DNA of 64,000 nucleotides from Mycobacterium sp. shizuoka-1 (GTDB taxonomy: Bacteria > Actinomycetota > Actinomycetes > Mycobacteriales > Mycobacteriaceae), in the NCBI RefSeq assembly GCF_002723835.1, contig NZ_BEWG01000067.1:88474-152473 (forward strand). Direction: 5' to 3'. This document shows, one piece after another, positions 26,229 to 37,113 of the stretch. The position numbers and the translations under genes are program-made. The notes under the pieces are model-generated. The model was not told the origin of the DNA. It worked only from the letters and a program-made list of their open reading frames with translations, and made no database searches. Every line of letters begins with the position of its first letter. The first letter of the stretch is position 1.

Positions 26229-27513
26229 CCTCGTCGCCTCTCTCCAGCTCGGTGCGGCTGACCAGCACGGTGCCGATCCGCACCCGGCCCCGGTGATCGG
26301 ATCCGCCCTCGGCTTGCAGCCGCAGCCCGTGCGAAACCACCTCGGCGCCGGGCAGCGGGACCCTGCCGAGTTCGAGGGCCAGCAGTCCGCCGACGGTGTC
26401 GACGTCGAGATCCTCTTCGAACTCGATGTGGTAAAGCTCGCCGACGTCCTGGATCGGCAGCCGGGCTGACACCCGGAACTTGTTGTCGCCCAGTTCCTCC
26501 ACCGGCGCCACCTCGTCGGTGTCGTACTCGTCGGCGATCTCACCGACGATCTCCTCGAGGACGTCCTCGATGGTGACCAGACCGGCGATTGCACCGTACT
26601 CGTCGACCAGCAGGGCCATGTGGTTACGGTCGCGCTGCATCTCGCGCAACAGCTCGTCGAGCGGCTTGGAATCGGGAACGAACACCGGCGGACGCATGAT
26701 GTCGGACACCGTGGTACCCCGGCCGCTGTCGGACGAGTAGTAGGTGCGCTGGACGAGGTCCTTGAGGTAGACCACACCGATGACGTCGTCGACGTTCTCG
26801 CCGATCACCGGGATGCGGGAGTGTCCACTGCGCACCGCCAACGAGGTCGCTTGGCTTGCGGTCTTGTCGCTTTCGATCCACACCATCTCGGTGCGCGGCA
26901 CCATCACCTCGCGCGCGGCGGTGTCGCCGAGTTCGAATACCGACTGGATCATCCGACGCTCGTCGTCGGCCACCACGCCGCGCTGCTGAGCCAGATCCAC
27001 CACCTCGCGCAGCTCGATCTCGGAGGCGAAAGGTCCGTTGCGGAATCCGCGGCCCGGCGTCAGCGCGTTGCCGATCAGGATCAGCAGTCGGCTGATCGGG
27101 GCCAGCAACACCGAGATCGCCTGCAGCGGAACCGCTGACGCGAGCGCGATGGTGTAGGCGTTCTGCCTGCCGATGGTGCGCGGCCCCACCCCCATCGCCA
27201 CAAAGCTGGCCACCGTCATGATCGCGGCCGCCGCCACCAGCCCCCAGGTCAGGCCGAGGTCATCCCACAAGAACGCGACCAGCAGCACCGTCGCCGCCGC
27301 CTCGCACGCGATCCGCAGCAGCACAACAAGATTGATGTAGCGCGGCCGCTCCGCCATGATTCGGGCCAGCCGCAGCGCACCGGGCCGCTCGTCGCGGACC
27401 AGTTCCTCGACCCGCGCGATCGATACCGTGCTGATCGCGGCGTCGATGGCGGCGAACAGTCCGCCCAGCGCAATCAGTGCGATCGCGCCGAGCAGCGCAC
27501 TCCACCCGGTCAC
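26221..27513 (-). CDS. CNNM/CorC-family membrane protein (DUF21 plus CBS pair plus CorC domain)
   Basis: 430 residues. The N-terminal DUF21 has three or four helices (residues 5-165). [16 protein letters not shown] leads into a CBS pair (about 200-320; [40 protein letters not shown]). A transporter-associated CorC domain (350-425) ends the protein. Often labelled haemolysin, it is now known as a family of magnesium or cobalt efflux or homeostasis proteins. It is equivalent to Rv2366c. GTG 27513 overlaps the ybeY stop. Confidence 0.88.
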   Translation of the reverse strand: MTGWSALLGAIALIALGGLFAAIDAAISTVSIARVEELVRDERPGALRLARIMAERPRYINLVVLLRIACEAAATVLLVAFLWDDLGLTWGLVAAAAIMTVASFVAMGVGPRTIGRQNAYTIALASAVPLQAISVLLAPISRLLILIGNALTPGRGFRNGPFASEIELREVVDLAQQRGVVADDERRMIQSVFELGDTAAREVMVPRTEMVWIESDKTASQATSLAVRSGHSRIPVIGENVDDVIGVVYLKDLVQRTYYSSDSGRGTTVSDIMRPPVFVPDSKPLDELLREMQRDRNHMALLVDEYGAIAGLVTIEDVLEEIVGEIADEYDTDEVAPVEELGDNKFRVSARLPIQDVGELYHIEFEEDLDVDTVGGLLALELGRVPLPGAEVVSHGLRLQAEGGSDHRGRVRIGTVLVSRTELERGDEDE

Positions 27514-28046
27514 GACTCGTCGAAGTATCGCGACTTGTCCAGCAGCCGACGATCCTTCTCGAACTGCCGATCCTGGTGGTAAGCCTCGACCTGCTCGGCC
27601 ACCCACTCTTCGAGCAGCCGGCGTTGCAGGTCGAACATTTCCTTTTCCTCGTCAGGTTCGGCGTGGTCGTAGCCCAGCAGATGCAGCACACCGTGCACGG
27701 TCAAAAGGGCCAGCTCCTGGCCGAGGCTGTGCCCGGCAGCTTTGGCCTGGTCGGCGGCGAATTGGGGGCACAGCACGATGTCACCGAGCATCGACGGCCC
27801 CGGCTCGGGTGCGTCGGGGCGCCCGCCGGGCTCCAGCTCATCCATCGGGAAGCTCATCACGTCGGTGGGCCCGGGCAGGTCCATCCACCGCATGTGCAGG
27901 TCGGCCATCGCGTTGGTGTCCAGCAACACCATGGACAGCTCTGCGGCCGGATTGACGTCCATCCGGCGAATCACGAAGCGCGCGACGCTGATCAATTCCT
28001 CTTCGGAAACGTCGAGGCCGGATTCGTTGGATACCTCGATGGTCAT
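27510..28046 (-). CDS. ybeY: rRNA maturation endoribonuclease YbeY
   Basis: 178 residues. The zinc motif [11 protein letters not shown] gives the H-x3-H-x5-H ligands near residues 113-123, and [19 protein letters not shown] is the family signature. YbeY acts in 16S rRNA 3'-end maturation and ribosome quality control. It lies 12 bp after phoH and overlaps the CorC-like gene, an order conserved across actinobacteria. Confidence 0.95.
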   Translation of the reverse strand: MTIEVSNESGLDVSEEELISVARFVIRRMDVNPAAELSMVLLDTNAMADLHMRWMDLPGPTDVMSFPMDELEPGGRPDAPEPGPSMLGDIVLCPQFAADQAKAAGHSLGQELALLTVHGVLHLLGYDHAEPDEEKEMFDLQRRLLEEWVAEQVEAYHQDRQFEKDRRLLDKSRYFDES

Positions 28047-28058
28047 GTCGGCACTCTC

Positions 28059-29087
<1,029 letters not shown>

Positions 29088-29169
29088 GTGGTCTTCGAAG
29101 CCTGCTTCCTGGGTTCTCGGTCAGATCTGTTAGCCCAGTTTACCGCCCGCCGGGCGCGCCTCCCACCCG

Positions 29170-29586
29170 TTAATCCGCACTCCGGGTGAACGCGTCATGG
29201 GTCAGCGCCGAGTTCATGAAGTCGCGAAAGTGCAGCCACTTGCCGTTTCGCAGCGTGATGATGTGTGCGAACTCCGATTCCCAGGTGTGTCCGGTGGCCG
29301 GCCGCAGAAACGTCTGGTGCCCCCAGACCGCCAGGTTGTCGCCGTCGCCGATGAACAGCCACGGTTCCATCGCCGTGATCTGGATGTGGCTGCCGACGAT
29401 GGTGAAGAACTCGACCGCCGCCTGTATCCCGCGGTAATCCCCGGCATACGGGATCGCATCACTGCCGTAGTAGGTGATCCGGACGTCGGGATCCATATGG
29501 CTCAGCGCGGTCTGGAGGTCGCCGGCCGGGACGGCGGCGTAGATCGCCTTGGTCGCGGCGATGTTGCCGCTCTCGGTGGCGGTCAT
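29170..29586 (-). CDS. SnoaL-like (NTF2-fold) protein paired with P450
   Basis: 138 residues with the NTF2-like cone: KAIYAAVPAGDLQTALSHMD, then VRITYYGSDAIPYAGDYRG, EPWLFIGDGDNLAVWGHQTF and WLHFRDFMNS. Its ATG overlaps the stop of the P450 gene, so the two are made together. SnoaL-like proteins beside oxidases often isomerise, hydrolyse or cyclise the oxidised product. No catalytic identity can be assigned from sequence alone. It is a different protein from the SnoaL-like one at 24612. Confidence 0.75.
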   Translation of the reverse strand: MTATESGNIAATKAIYAAVPAGDLQTALSHMDPDVRITYYGSDAIPYAGDYRGIQAAVEFFTIVGSHIQITAMEPWLFIGDGDNLAVWGHQTFLRPATGHTWESEFAHIITLRNGKWLHFRDFMNSALTHDAFTRSAD

Positions 29587-30821
29587 CGGGCCAGCTGCAG
29601 CGGCAGCCGGACGAAGCCGTGGGTGAGCAGGCTGGCGGTCTGGCGCACGCCGGGCTCCTCGGACAGCCCGATCACCGAGTACCGGTCCAGCACCGCGTTG
29701 ACCACCGCGAACACCTCCAGCCGGGCCAGCGGCGCGCCCAGGCAGAAATGCAGCCCGTGGCCGAAGGCCAGATGCTGACGGATGTTGGGACGGTCCAGGT
29801 CCAGTCGTTCGGGGTCTTCGAAGACGGCCGGGTCGTGATTGGCCGACCCGAAGAACAGCGCCACCCAGTCCCCCTTCTTGATCGCGGCCCCGTCGATCTC
29901 GACGTCGCGGGTCGCGATGCGGAACAGCCGCTGCGGGCCGGTGAGCCGGGCGACCTCCTCGATGAACGTGTTCAGCAGCGAGCGGTCGGCCCGCAGCCGG
30001 GCGGTCACCGCAGGCTCACGGGCCATCGCGTGCAGCACGCTGCCGATCAGATAGGTCGTCGTCTCGCTGCCGGCCACCACCAGCGTCACGCAGAACCGCA
30101 CCACCTCTTCAGGAGTGAGCCGCCGCCCGTCGAGCTCGGCCCGCAGCAGCGCCGAGATGAGATCCTCGGCATCCTCGACATCTTGCGAATCATCAACCTG
30201 TGCAAGCTTTTCGATGACCCGTTCGGTAAACGCCGTGACCATCTCCATGTTGCTGGCCATCCGCTCCTCGGGGGTCATCGCCGAGGAGAGCATGAACGCG
30301 TTGGCCCAGTTCTTGAACCGGACGTGGTCGCCTTCGGGAAGCCCCAGCAGCCGCACCATCGCCCGGGTGGGCACCTCGTCGGCGAATTCCATGACGTCGG
30401 GGTCGCCCGCACCGCGGCGGGCGTCGAAATCGGCGAGTAGCACCGGCACCAGTTCGGCGAGCCAGCCCTCGAGCCGGCGGATCCGCCGTGGCGAGAACGC
30501 CTGGCTGACCAGTTTGCGTTCGCCGGTGTGGGCGGGCGGGTCGGTGTTGACCAGCATCAGGCTCGGCGCCGAGGACGCCTCCTGGATCGGGTCGCGCGAG
30601 GAGAACGTCTCGCTGTCACGCGCCGCGGCGAACACCTGGTCGTAGCGGAACAGCGCCCAGGCGGTGACCGGCTCGTCGGCGCCTGGCACGGTGCCCGGCG
30701 GCCAGTCCCGGTAGCCCGCCACCGGCGAGGAGTCCCGCAGTTGCTCGTAGAGCGGGTACGGGTTGGCGATCCCCTCCGGAGTGGTCAACAACTGGAGCGC
30801 GGAAGCGGTGGTCGAGGTCAT
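29583..30821 (-). CDS. Cytochrome P450
   Basis: 412 residues, a normal bacterial P450 length. The haem ligand is Cys360 in FGHGLHFCLG. The I-helix oxygen-binding segment is VVAGSETTTYL, the K-helix ExxR is EEVAR, and PPAHTGERKLV is the C-helix region. It is soluble and would need a ferredoxin and reductase encoded elsewhere. ATG 30821 starts 118 bp from the divergent LuxR-type regulator at 30940. Substrate unknown; sequence type resembles the CYP107/CYP125-like bacterial class only broadly. Confidence 0.9.
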   Translation of the reverse strand: MTSTTASALQLLTTPEGIANPYPLYEQLRDSSPVAGYRDWPPGTVPGADEPVTAWALFRYDQVFAAARDSETFSSRDPIQEASSAPSLMLVNTDPPAHTGERKLVSQAFSPRRIRRLEGWLAELVPVLLADFDARRGAGDPDVMEFADEVPTRAMVRLLGLPEGDHVRFKNWANAFMLSSAMTPEERMASNMEMVTAFTERVIEKLAQVDDSQDVEDAEDLISALLRAELDGRRLTPEEVVRFCVTLVVAGSETTTYLIGSVLHAMAREPAVTARLRADRSLLNTFIEEVARLTGPQRLFRIATRDVEIDGAAIKKGDWVALFFGSANHDPAVFEDPERLDLDRPNIRQHLAFGHGLHFCLGAPLARLEVFAVVNAVLDRYSVIGLSEEPGVRQTASLLTHGFVRLPLQLAR

Positions 30822-30939
30822 GTGAACAGCCTCATTGCTGGTAGGTGGCCCGGTCGATCTCCCGATGGAGGTCAGTTGCGCCCCCGACCGGGCGGTTTTG
30901 CCACTACAGCCCCGATCGCGGTGAGACGATCGGCTCACT

Positions 30940-32127
30940 GTGACCTCCACCACTGACTCGCTCGACGCCCTCCCGGTGACCGCGCTGACCGACGGAAACC
31001 ATCCCGGCTGGGCCTCCAAGCAACCACCGACCAGCGCGGTGGCCCGCCGCTACGACGAGGCCTGCCGGCTCGGGATCGTCGAACGCGCCGACGACCCGAT
31101 CCGCGCCGTCGCCGACACCGTCGACACGCACGCCTCCCGGGTCCGTGAAGCCCTCGAAGCTCTCGGCGACGAAGCAGCACTGGCCGCGCTGGAGGCGGTG
31201 CTCGATCTGTCGCTGCTGGAGCGCCAGCTGATCGAGGACAGCGCCCGGCGCCGAACCCTGGCACTGCTGCGGGTGCAGGAAGGGCTGTCCAAACTTCGCG
31301 GGATCGACGAAGTCGCCAAGATCGTCGACCGCGCCCCACGCGAACTCGTCGAGTCGTGCGGGTTCGATCGCGCGGTGCTCTTCCGGGTGCACGAGGGCCG
31401 CATGGTGATGGAGTCGGCGTACTTCGGCGACGATGTCGAGGGCGCCGAGAAGATGGTCGCCTTCGCACAATCGGTCGCGCCGCCGCTGGACCACATGCTG
31501 CTCGAGACGCAGATGATCCGCAGGCACGCACCGGAAATCGTGCGCGACGCCCGTAACGACCCCCGCGTCAACCGTCCGATCATCGACTTCTCGCTGACCC
31601 ATTCCTACGTCGCGGCGCCGGTCATGCCGACCGGTCGGGTGATCGGGTTCCTGCACGCCGACCGGCTCTATTCCGGGCGCACGGTCGACGAGATCGATCG
31701 CGACACGGTGTGGGCGTTCGCCGAGGGGTTCGGCTATGCCTTCGAGCGCACCGTGCTGATGGAACGGATGCGCCGACAGCACGCCGAGGTGCGCAGCGCG
31801 CTGGCGACTGCCGAGCAGGCCGCGCAGGCGTTGCAGGATGCCGACCTGGAACTGCGCAAGGTCGAACCGGCCGAGCGCAGTCCGGCCAGCCGCCGGCTGG
31901 CCGAGGTGGAGTCGCGGGTGCACGACATGCTGACTCGCCGGGAGGCCGAGGTGCTGCGGTTGATGGCCGACGGCCGGACCAATCAGCAGATCGCCGACGA
32001 GCTGGTGATCACCCCGGGGACGGTGAAGTCGCACGTCAAGCGGGTGCTGCGCAAGCTGCACGCCAGCAACCGCGCCGAGGCCGCGTCGATCTACGCGCGC
32101 CTGGCGGCCCGGCCCGATCCGGTCTGA
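30940..32127 (+). CDS. GAF-like/LuxR-family transcriptional regulator
   Basis: 395 residues. The C-terminal LuxR helix-turn-helix (about 325-388) reads LTRREAEVLRLMADGRTNQQ and ITPGTVKSHVKRVLRKLHAS. The middle (110-270) has a GAF-like sensor pattern (ELVESCGFDRAVLFRVHEGR; YVAAPVMPTGRVIGFLHADR). An N-terminal helical region precedes it, and a coiled coil (270-315) links the two. It diverges from the P450-SnoaL pair, so it is the likely local regulator. It starts at GTG 30940 with no clear Shine-Dalgarno. There is no receiver Asp, so a small ligand rather than phosphorylation is expected. Confidence 0.8.
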   Translation: MTSTTDSLDALPVTALTDGNHPGWASKQPPTSAVARRYDEACRLGIVERADDPIRAVADTVDTHASRVREALEALGDEAALAALEAVLDLSLLERQLIEDSARRRTLALLRVQEGLSKLRGIDEVAKIVDRAPRELVESCGFDRAVLFRVHEGRMVMESAYFGDDVEGAEKMVAFAQSVAPPLDHMLLETQMIRRHAPEIVRDARNDPRVNRPIIDFSLTHSYVAAPVMPTGRVIGFLHADRLYSGRTVDEIDRDTVWAFAEGFGYAFERTVLMERMRRQHAEVRSALATAEQAAQALQDADLELRKVEPAERSPASRRLAEVESRVHDMLTRREAEVLRLMADGRTNQQIADELVITPGTVKSHVKRVLRKLHASNRAEAASIYARLAARPDPV

Positions 32128-32130
32128 TCG

Positions 32131-32883
32131 TCAGCCGATCGACCAGCGGTCGGTCAGCACACCCAGCGCACCGAGGGCGACCGCCGCGGCACTCGTGGTG
32201 CGCAGCACCGTGGGACCAAGCCGCACCGCGGTTGCCCCGGCCGCCACCAGCGCGTCGAGCTCACCGTCGCTGATCCCGCCCTCGGGGCCCACGATCAGCA
32301 TGATCGAATCCGCCTGCGCCAGCGGCAATTGCGCCAACGGCCGGTCGGCGGATTCATGCAGAGCGAGCACGATCCCGCCGGTGCCGGCGTATTCGGCGAC
32401 CCGCGTCACCAGAGCGGAGGTCGACACCGGACCGGCGATGTCCGGGATATAGGCCCGTCGCGACTGGCGGGCGGCTGAGCGTGCCACTGCGCGCCAGCGC
32501 CGCAATCCCTTCTCGGCCCGTTCGCCGTCCCAGCGCGCCACACAGCGATCGGCCTGCCACGCGACGAAGTGGTCGGCGCCGGCCTCGGTGGCCAATTCGA
32601 CCGCGAGCTCCGAACGCTCGGACTTGGGGATGCCCTGCGCGACGGTCACGGCCGGCGTGGGCCGCGGCACCGTCGTGCATTCCAGCACCCGGGCAGAGAA
32701 CCCGCGCTTGCCGGTCTCCTCGACCTCGCAGCGCGCCAGGGTGCCTGCGCCGTCGGAGAGCACCAGCGTCTCGCCCGGACGGATACGCCGCACCGTGGCC
32801 GCATGAAAGCCTTCGTCGCCCCCGACGACAGCGCACTGCCCGACCGCCGGGATGGCGTCGGCGTAGAACAGGGTGTCGGCCAA
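32131..32883 (-). CDS. rsmE: 16S rRNA m3U1498 methyltransferase
   Basis: 250 residues. The N-terminal PUA-like half is followed by a SPOUT knot with [16 protein letters not shown] and [20 protein letters not shown], the RsmE signatures. It methylates U1498 of 16S rRNA. The start appears to be TTG 32883, 3 bp after the dnaJ2 stop; no ATG or GTG fits the conserved [15 protein letters not shown] opening. It forms the hrcA-dnaJ2-rsmE operon, as in M. tuberculosis Rv2374c-Rv2372c. Confidence 0.93.
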   Translation of the reverse strand: MADTLFYADAIPAVGQCAVVGGDEGFHAATVRRIRPGETLVLSDGAGTLARCEVEETGKRGFSARVLECTTVPRPTPAVTVAQGIPKSERSELAVELATEAGADHFVAWQADRCVARWDGERAEKGLRRWRAVARSAARQSRRAYIPDIAGPVSTSALVTRVAEYAGTGGIVLALHESADRPLAQLPLAQADSIMLIVGPEGGISDGELDALVAAGATAVRLGPTVLRTTSAAAVALGALGVLTDRWSIG

Positions 32884-32886
32884 CGC

Positions 32887-34026
32887 CTAACGGCCGCTGA
32901 ACGTTTCGCGCAGCCGGTTGAACAGGCCGCCGGAGCCGGCGGTCGCGGCATGCGTGGACTTGACCTCGGGTTCAGCATGGCTGCGCGTCTTGAATTCGGC
33001 GAGCAGTTCCTTGGCCCGCGCGTCGAGCTTGCCGGGCACGGTCACCTCGATGTGCGCGTGCAGGTTGCCGCGAACACCCGAGCGTAGGTGCGGCATCCCA
33101 TGCCCGCGCAAAGTCACCACAGAGCCGGGCTGGGTGCCGGGCGCCACGGTGATCTCGGTGAGCCCGTCGAGGATGGCGTCGACGGTCACGGTGGTGCCGA
33201 GCGCCGCGTCGACCATCGGCACCGAGACGGTGCAGTGCAGATCGTCGCCGTCCCGGACGAAGATGTCGTGCTGCTGCTCGTGGACCTCGACGTACAGATC
33301 GCCCGCCGGACCGCCACCCGGACCGACCTCCCCCTGCGCGGCCAGCCGAACCCGCATCCCGTCGCCGACACCCGCAGGGATCTTCACACTGATCTCGCGG
33401 CGGGCCCGCACGCGACCGTCGCCGGCGCACCGGTGGCACGGGTCGGGGATCACCTCGCCGACGCCGCGACAGGTCGGGCACGGACGCGAGGTCATCACCT
33501 GACCGAGCAGCGAGCGCTGCACGGTCTGCACCTCGCCGCGGCCTCCGCACGTGTCGCAGGCAACCGGGGCCGAGTTGCCGTGGGTGCCCTTGCCCTGGCA
33601 CACGTCGCACAGCACGGCGGTGTCGACGGTGACCTGTTTGGTGACGCCGGTCGCGCACTCGGCCAGGTCGAGCCGCATCCGCAGCAGCGAGTCCGACCCC
33701 GGGCGCACCCGGCCGATCGGGCCGCGCGATCCGCCGCCGCCGAAGAAGGCCTCGAACACGTCACCCAGCCCGCCGAACCCGCCAAACCCGTTGGCGGCCC
33801 CGCCCGCGCCTTCCAGCGGGTCGCCGCCGAGGTCGACGATGCGTCGCTTCTCCGGATCCGACAGCACCTCGTAGGCGGCGCTGATCTCCTTGAAGCGGTG
33901 CTGGGCCTCCTCGTCGGGGTTGACGTCGGGATGGAGTTCGCGGGCCAGCTTGCGATAGGCGCGCTTGATCTCCTGATCGCTGGCGCCCTTGCTCACCCCG
34001 AGCAGGCCGTAGTAGTCCCGTGCCAC
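32887..34026 (-). CDS. dnaJ2: Chaperone DnaJ (DnaJ2)
   Basis: 379 residues. The J-domain has HPD at residues 32-34, followed by a glycine/phenylalanine linker ([20 protein letters not shown]). The zinc region has four CxxCxGxG repeats ([32 protein letters not shown]), with the substrate-binding C-terminus after it. It is the DnaK co-chaperone found next to hrcA rather than next to dnaK. GTG 34026 has AAAGG 6 nt upstream. Control by HrcA through the CIRCE element at 35167 is expected. Confidence 0.95.
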   Translation of the reverse strand: MARDYYGLLGVSKGASDQEIKRAYRKLARELHPDVNPDEEAQHRFKEISAAYEVLSDPEKRRIVDLGGDPLEGAGGAANGFGGFGGLGDVFEAFFGGGGSRGPIGRVRPGSDSLLRMRLDLAECATGVTKQVTVDTAVLCDVCQGKGTHGNSAPVACDTCGGRGEVQTVQRSLLGQVMTSRPCPTCRGVGEVIPDPCHRCAGDGRVRARREISVKIPAGVGDGMRVRLAAQGEVGPGGGPAGDLYVEVHEQQHDIFVRDGDDLHCTVSVPMVDAALGTTVTVDAILDGLTEITVAPGTQPGSVVTLRGHGMPHLRSGVRGNLHAHIEVTVPGKLDARAKELLAEFKTRSHAEPEVKSTHAATAGSGGLFNRLRETFSGR

Positions 34027-34045
34027 ACTTGACCTTTCGAAATTC

Positions 34046-34100
34046 CGCCGGCTATCCGGCTCGGTGTCTAATGTCGCCGGCTACCCGGCTCGGTGTCCTA
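34046..34100. repeat. Imperfect tandem repeat at the hrcA 3' end, forming two hairpins
   Basis: Two copies of a 25-26 bp unit (34046-34070 and 34075-34100) differ by one substitution and one inserted base. The second copy covers the hrcA stop and last codons; the first lies in the hrcA-dnaJ2 gap. Each copy contains a perfect GCCGG-N4-CCGGC hairpin (CTAT and CTAC loops), so the transcript would carry two adjacent stem-loops before dnaJ2. Confidence 0.85.
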
Positions 34101-35118
34101 GGACATCGCCGATGTACATGGCAACCGCCGCGACATTGGCAATAGTTCCCGGGTAATCCATTCTCGTCGGACCCAAAACACCCATGCCGCCGTAGACGGT
34201 GCCCGAGCTGCCATAGGTCGTGGTCACCACCGACGTACCGGCCATCTGCTCGGCCTCGGTCTCATGGCCGATGCGCACCGTGACCTTACCCGCTTCCTCC
34301 TGGGCGGCCAGCAGGCGAAGCACCACCACCTGTTCTTCGAGGGCTTCCAGGATCGAGCGCAGCGAGCCACCGAAGTCGGCGGTGTTGCGGGTGAGGTTCG
34401 CGGTGCCGCCCATCAACAGGCGTTCCTCGTTGTGCTCGACCAGTGACTCGAGCAGCACCGTCGCCGACCGGCCGACCGCGTCACCCAATCCGCCGGAACC
34501 GTCCAGCCGGGCGGCCAGGTCGGCCACCGCCACCGAGGCGGCCGCGAGCCGCTTGCCCTCCAGCGCCTGCCCGAGCAGCTCGCGCAACTGGGACAGCTGG
34601 TGGTCGTCGATGGTGTCGCCCAGTTCGACGATGCGCTGGTCGACCCGGCCGGAATCGGTGATGACGACCATCAGCAGACGGGCCGGGGTGAGCGCGACGA
34701 TCTCGAGGTGGCGCACGGTCGAGGTGGACAGGGTCGGGTATTGGACGATGGCCACCTGACGGGTCAGCTGAGCCAGCAGCTTGACGGCGCGGCGCAGCAC
34801 GTCGTCCAGGTCGACGCCGGACTCGAGGAACTGCAGGATCGCCCGGCGCTCGGAGCCCGACAGCGGCTTGACGTCGTCGATGCGGTTGACGAACTCCCGG
34901 TAGCCCTTCTCGGTGGGCACCCGGCCCGAGCTGGTGTGCGGTTGGGTGATGTACCCCTCGGCCTCGAGCACCGCCATGTCATTGCGCACGGTGGCGCTCG
35001 ATACGCCGAGGTTGTGCCGGTCGACAAGGGCCTTGGATCCGATCGGCTCCTTGGTCGCGACGAAGTCGGCGACGATGGCGCGGAGCACTTCGAAACGCCG
35101 GTCGTCGGCAGTTCCCAT
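34081..35118 (-). CDS. hrcA: Heat-inducible transcription repressor HrcA
   Basis: 345 residues. The N-terminal winged helix reads [20 protein letters not shown] and [20 protein letters not shown], with [20 protein letters not shown] following. The middle and C-terminal GAF-like domain ends [14 protein letters not shown]. It represses heat-shock genes through CIRCE elements. ATG 35118 was chosen because GGGAGG lies 8 nt upstream; a GTG at 35127 overlaps that Shine-Dalgarno. First gene of the hrcA-dnaJ2-rsmE operon, with a CIRCE-like site 49 bp upstream indicating autoregulation. Confidence 0.95.
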   Translation of the reverse strand: MGTADDRRFEVLRAIVADFVATKEPIGSKALVDRHNLGVSSATVRNDMAVLEAEGYITQPHTSSGRVPTEKGYREFVNRIDDVKPLSGSERRAILQFLESGVDLDDVLRRAVKLLAQLTRQVAIVQYPTLSTSTVRHLEIVALTPARLLMVVITDSGRVDQRIVELGDTIDDHQLSQLRELLGQALEGKRLAAASVAVADLAARLDGSGGLGDAVGRSATVLLESLVEHNEERLLMGGTANLTRNTADFGGSLRSILEALEEQVVVLRLLAAQEEAGKVTVRIGHETEAEQMAGTSVVTTTYGSSGTVYGGMGVLGPTRMDYPGTIANVAAVAMYIGDVLGHRAG

Positions 35119-35166
35119 CTGTTTCACCTCCCAGTCGTCCCCATTTTACGGACAGCAACAGCACAA

Positions 35167-35193
35167 TTAGCACCCACGCGTCGCGAGTGCCAC
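35167..35193. promoter_or_regulatory. CIRCE element (HrcA operator)
   Basis: TTAGCACCC-N9-GAGTGCCAC matches the CIRCE consensus TTAGCACTC-N9-GAGTGCTAA in 15 of 18 arm positions with the exact 9-bp spacer. It sits 49 bp upstream of hrcA. The known role is HrcA binding, so the hrcA-dnaJ2-rsmE operon should be derepressed by heat. Confidence 0.85.
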
Positions 35194-35302
35194 CGCGCGC
35201 CGGGCACCGAAGTTCGCCCAGCGCGCACGGACCGGGCGCCACCGACTAGCCTTGCCGAATGGTGATGCGGAGTCGGGGGGCTGCGCTCGGGGCTCCGGCC
35301 CG

Positions 35303-35623
35303 ATGATCTTCAAGGGCGTTCGGGAGGGTAAGCCCTATCCCGAGCACGGGCTGACCTACCGCGACTGGTCGCAGATCCCGCCGCGACAGATCCGCCTCGA
35401 CGAGCTGGTCACCACCACGACCGTCCTCGCGCTGGACCGGCTGTTGTCCGAGGACTCCACCTTCTACGGCGACCTGTTTCCGCACGCGGTCAGGTGGCGC
35501 GGCGTGGTCTACCTCGAGGACGGCCTGCACCGTGCGGTGCGGGCGGCGCTGCGTAACCGCACCGTGCTGCATGCGCGGGTCTACGACATGGACGGCGGCT
35601 CTTCCGGGGAGTACCCGAGCTAG
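35303..35623 (+). CDS. Conserved mycobacterial protein (Rv2375-like)
   Basis: 106 residues from ATG 35303 (MIFKGVREGKPYPEHGLTYR). The sequence RQIRLDELVTTTTVLALDRL and FYGDLFPHAVRWRGVVYLED is near identical in pattern to Rv2375. No membrane segment or signal. The HRAVRAALRNRTVLHARVYD stretch has a mixed alpha/beta pattern. Some databases place relatives near VapB-type antitoxins, but no toxin gene is adjacent and I cannot confirm this. It overlaps the histidine-kinase gene tail-to-tail by 4 bp. Confidence 0.7.
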   Translation: MIFKGVREGKPYPEHGLTYRDWSQIPPRQIRLDELVTTTTVLALDRLLSEDSTFYGDLFPHAVRWRGVVYLEDGLHRAVRAALRNRTVLHARVYDMDGGSSGEYPS

Positions 35624-37113
35624 AGTGCCGGCAGGCGCACCGTGAAAAGGGTTCTGCCCGGCTGCGATTGCGCATGGACGACGCCCTTGTGGGCCTCGAC
35701 GATGGACGCCACGATCGCCAGCCCCAACCCGCTGCAGCCGAGTTCGCGCGAGCGCGCCTTGTCGGCGCGGACGAACCGGCCGAACAGATTGGGCATGATC
35801 TCGGCGGGGATTCCCGGCCCGTCGTCGCTGACGGCCAGTTCGACGACGTTCCCGGTGCTCTCGGTGCGGGTTCGCAGCGTCGTGGTGACCGTGACGCCGG
35901 GCGGCGTGTGGACGCGGGCGTTGCCCAGCAGGTTGCTCAACAGCTGATGGAGCCGGGCCCGGTCGCCGCGCACCCACACCGCCTGTTCGGGGAGCTCGGT
36001 GACGAAATGGTGGCCGGGCGCGGACACCGAGGCGTCGTTGACGGCGTCGGCCGCCACGTCACACAGATCCAGCTCCTCGAGTTCGAGATCCAGGCCCTCG
36101 TCGAGCCGGGACAGCAGCAGCAGGTCGGCGACCAGCGAGGTCATCCGCCGCGACTCGGCCTCGATGCGCGCCAGCGCGTACTCGGTGGTCGGCGGGAGCA
36201 CGTCGCTGTCCTGGCGGGTCAGTTCGGCGTAGCCGAGAATCGCCGCCAGCGGAGTGCGCAGTTCGTGGCTGGCATCGGTGAGGAACTGCCGGGTGCGCCG
36301 ATCCGACTCCGCGATCTCGGTGAGCGCGGAGTCGACATTGGCCAGCAGACGATTCAGCGTGAGCCCGACGACGCCGACCTCGCTTTCCGGGTCGGTGTCG
36401 GCCTCCCCCACCCTGGCGGTGATGCGATAGTCGGTGGCGTCCAACGGCATCGCCCCGACCTGCCCCGCCACCGCGGCCACCCGGCGAAGCGGTTTGAGCG
36501 CGTAGTTCACCGCCACGACGGTGCCCAATGCGGTCGCCAGCAGCGCCAGTACCACGAGCCCCGCCACGGTGAGCACCCTGCCGGTGACCGTCTTGTGCGC
36601 CTGGACCAGTGAGACGGCGGAGATCAGCCGTTCGCCGCCGGCGAAGTCACGGTGGCCGACCCGGTGTGAGCCGAGGTCGCCCAAATCGACCGTCTGCGGG
36701 TCACCCTCTCGCCAGTCGATGGCCTCCAGTCCGCGCATGACGTCCGCTGGAACCGGCACCGGTTCGCCGTCGGTGAACACGGTGCCGTAGACGGCCTTGC
36801 CGTCGCGCAGCATCGCGATGACCGTTCCCGGGGCCTGCCCCGGGAAGTCGATCATGTCCCCGTGCGAGGTGTCCTCGGCCAACGGCGGTTCGGCCTGGTT
36901 GCGTTTGGCCTTGGCGTAGGAATAGCTGAACGCCGCCAGCGAGTTCGCCACCTGACTGTTGGCCAGACTGGCCGCTTCGTCGCGCAGGCTCATCACGGCC
37001 ACCGCACCGACACCCACCAGTGCGACCGTGACGATCGTGGTGACCCAGAGCACCAGCCGCCGGCGCAACGACCGCGGCCGCCACCATCGCGAGGTCGTCC
37101 TCGCCAGGCTCAC
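35620..37113 (-). CDS. Sensor histidine kinase
   Basis: 497 residues. Two membrane helices (about 20-42 and 178-202) enclose an extracytoplasmic sensor of about 135 residues. A HAMP segment follows (205-260). Phospho-acceptor His283 lies in FLTDASHELRTPLAAILGY, and the ATPase domain has LSNLLGNARVHTP (N box), DDGPGIPAEIMPNLFGRF (G1) and GLGLAIV (G2). GTG 37113 overlaps the stop of its response regulator (GTGA), so the pair is co-translated. The stimulus is unknown; the adjacent SulP-carbonic anhydrase gene is a possible target. Confidence 0.9.
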   Translation of the reverse strand: MSLARTTSRWWRPRSLRRRLVLWVTTIVTVALVGVGAVAVMSLRDEAASLANSQVANSLAAFSYSYAKAKRNQAEPPLAEDTSHGDMIDFPGQAPGTVIAMLRDGKAVYGTVFTDGEPVPVPADVMRGLEAIDWREGDPQTVDLGDLGSHRVGHRDFAGGERLISAVSLVQAHKTVTGRVLTVAGLVVLALLATALGTVVAVNYALKPLRRVAAVAGQVGAMPLDATDYRITARVGEADTDPESEVGVVGLTLNRLLANVDSALTEIAESDRRTRQFLTDASHELRTPLAAILGYAELTRQDSDVLPPTTEYALARIEAESRRMTSLVADLLLLSRLDEGLDLELEELDLCDVAADAVNDASVSAPGHHFVTELPEQAVWVRGDRARLHQLLSNLLGNARVHTPPGVTVTTTLRTRTESTGNVVELAVSDDGPGIPAEIMPNLFGRFVRADKARSRELGCSGLGLAIVASIVEAHKGVVHAQSQPGRTLFTVRLPAL

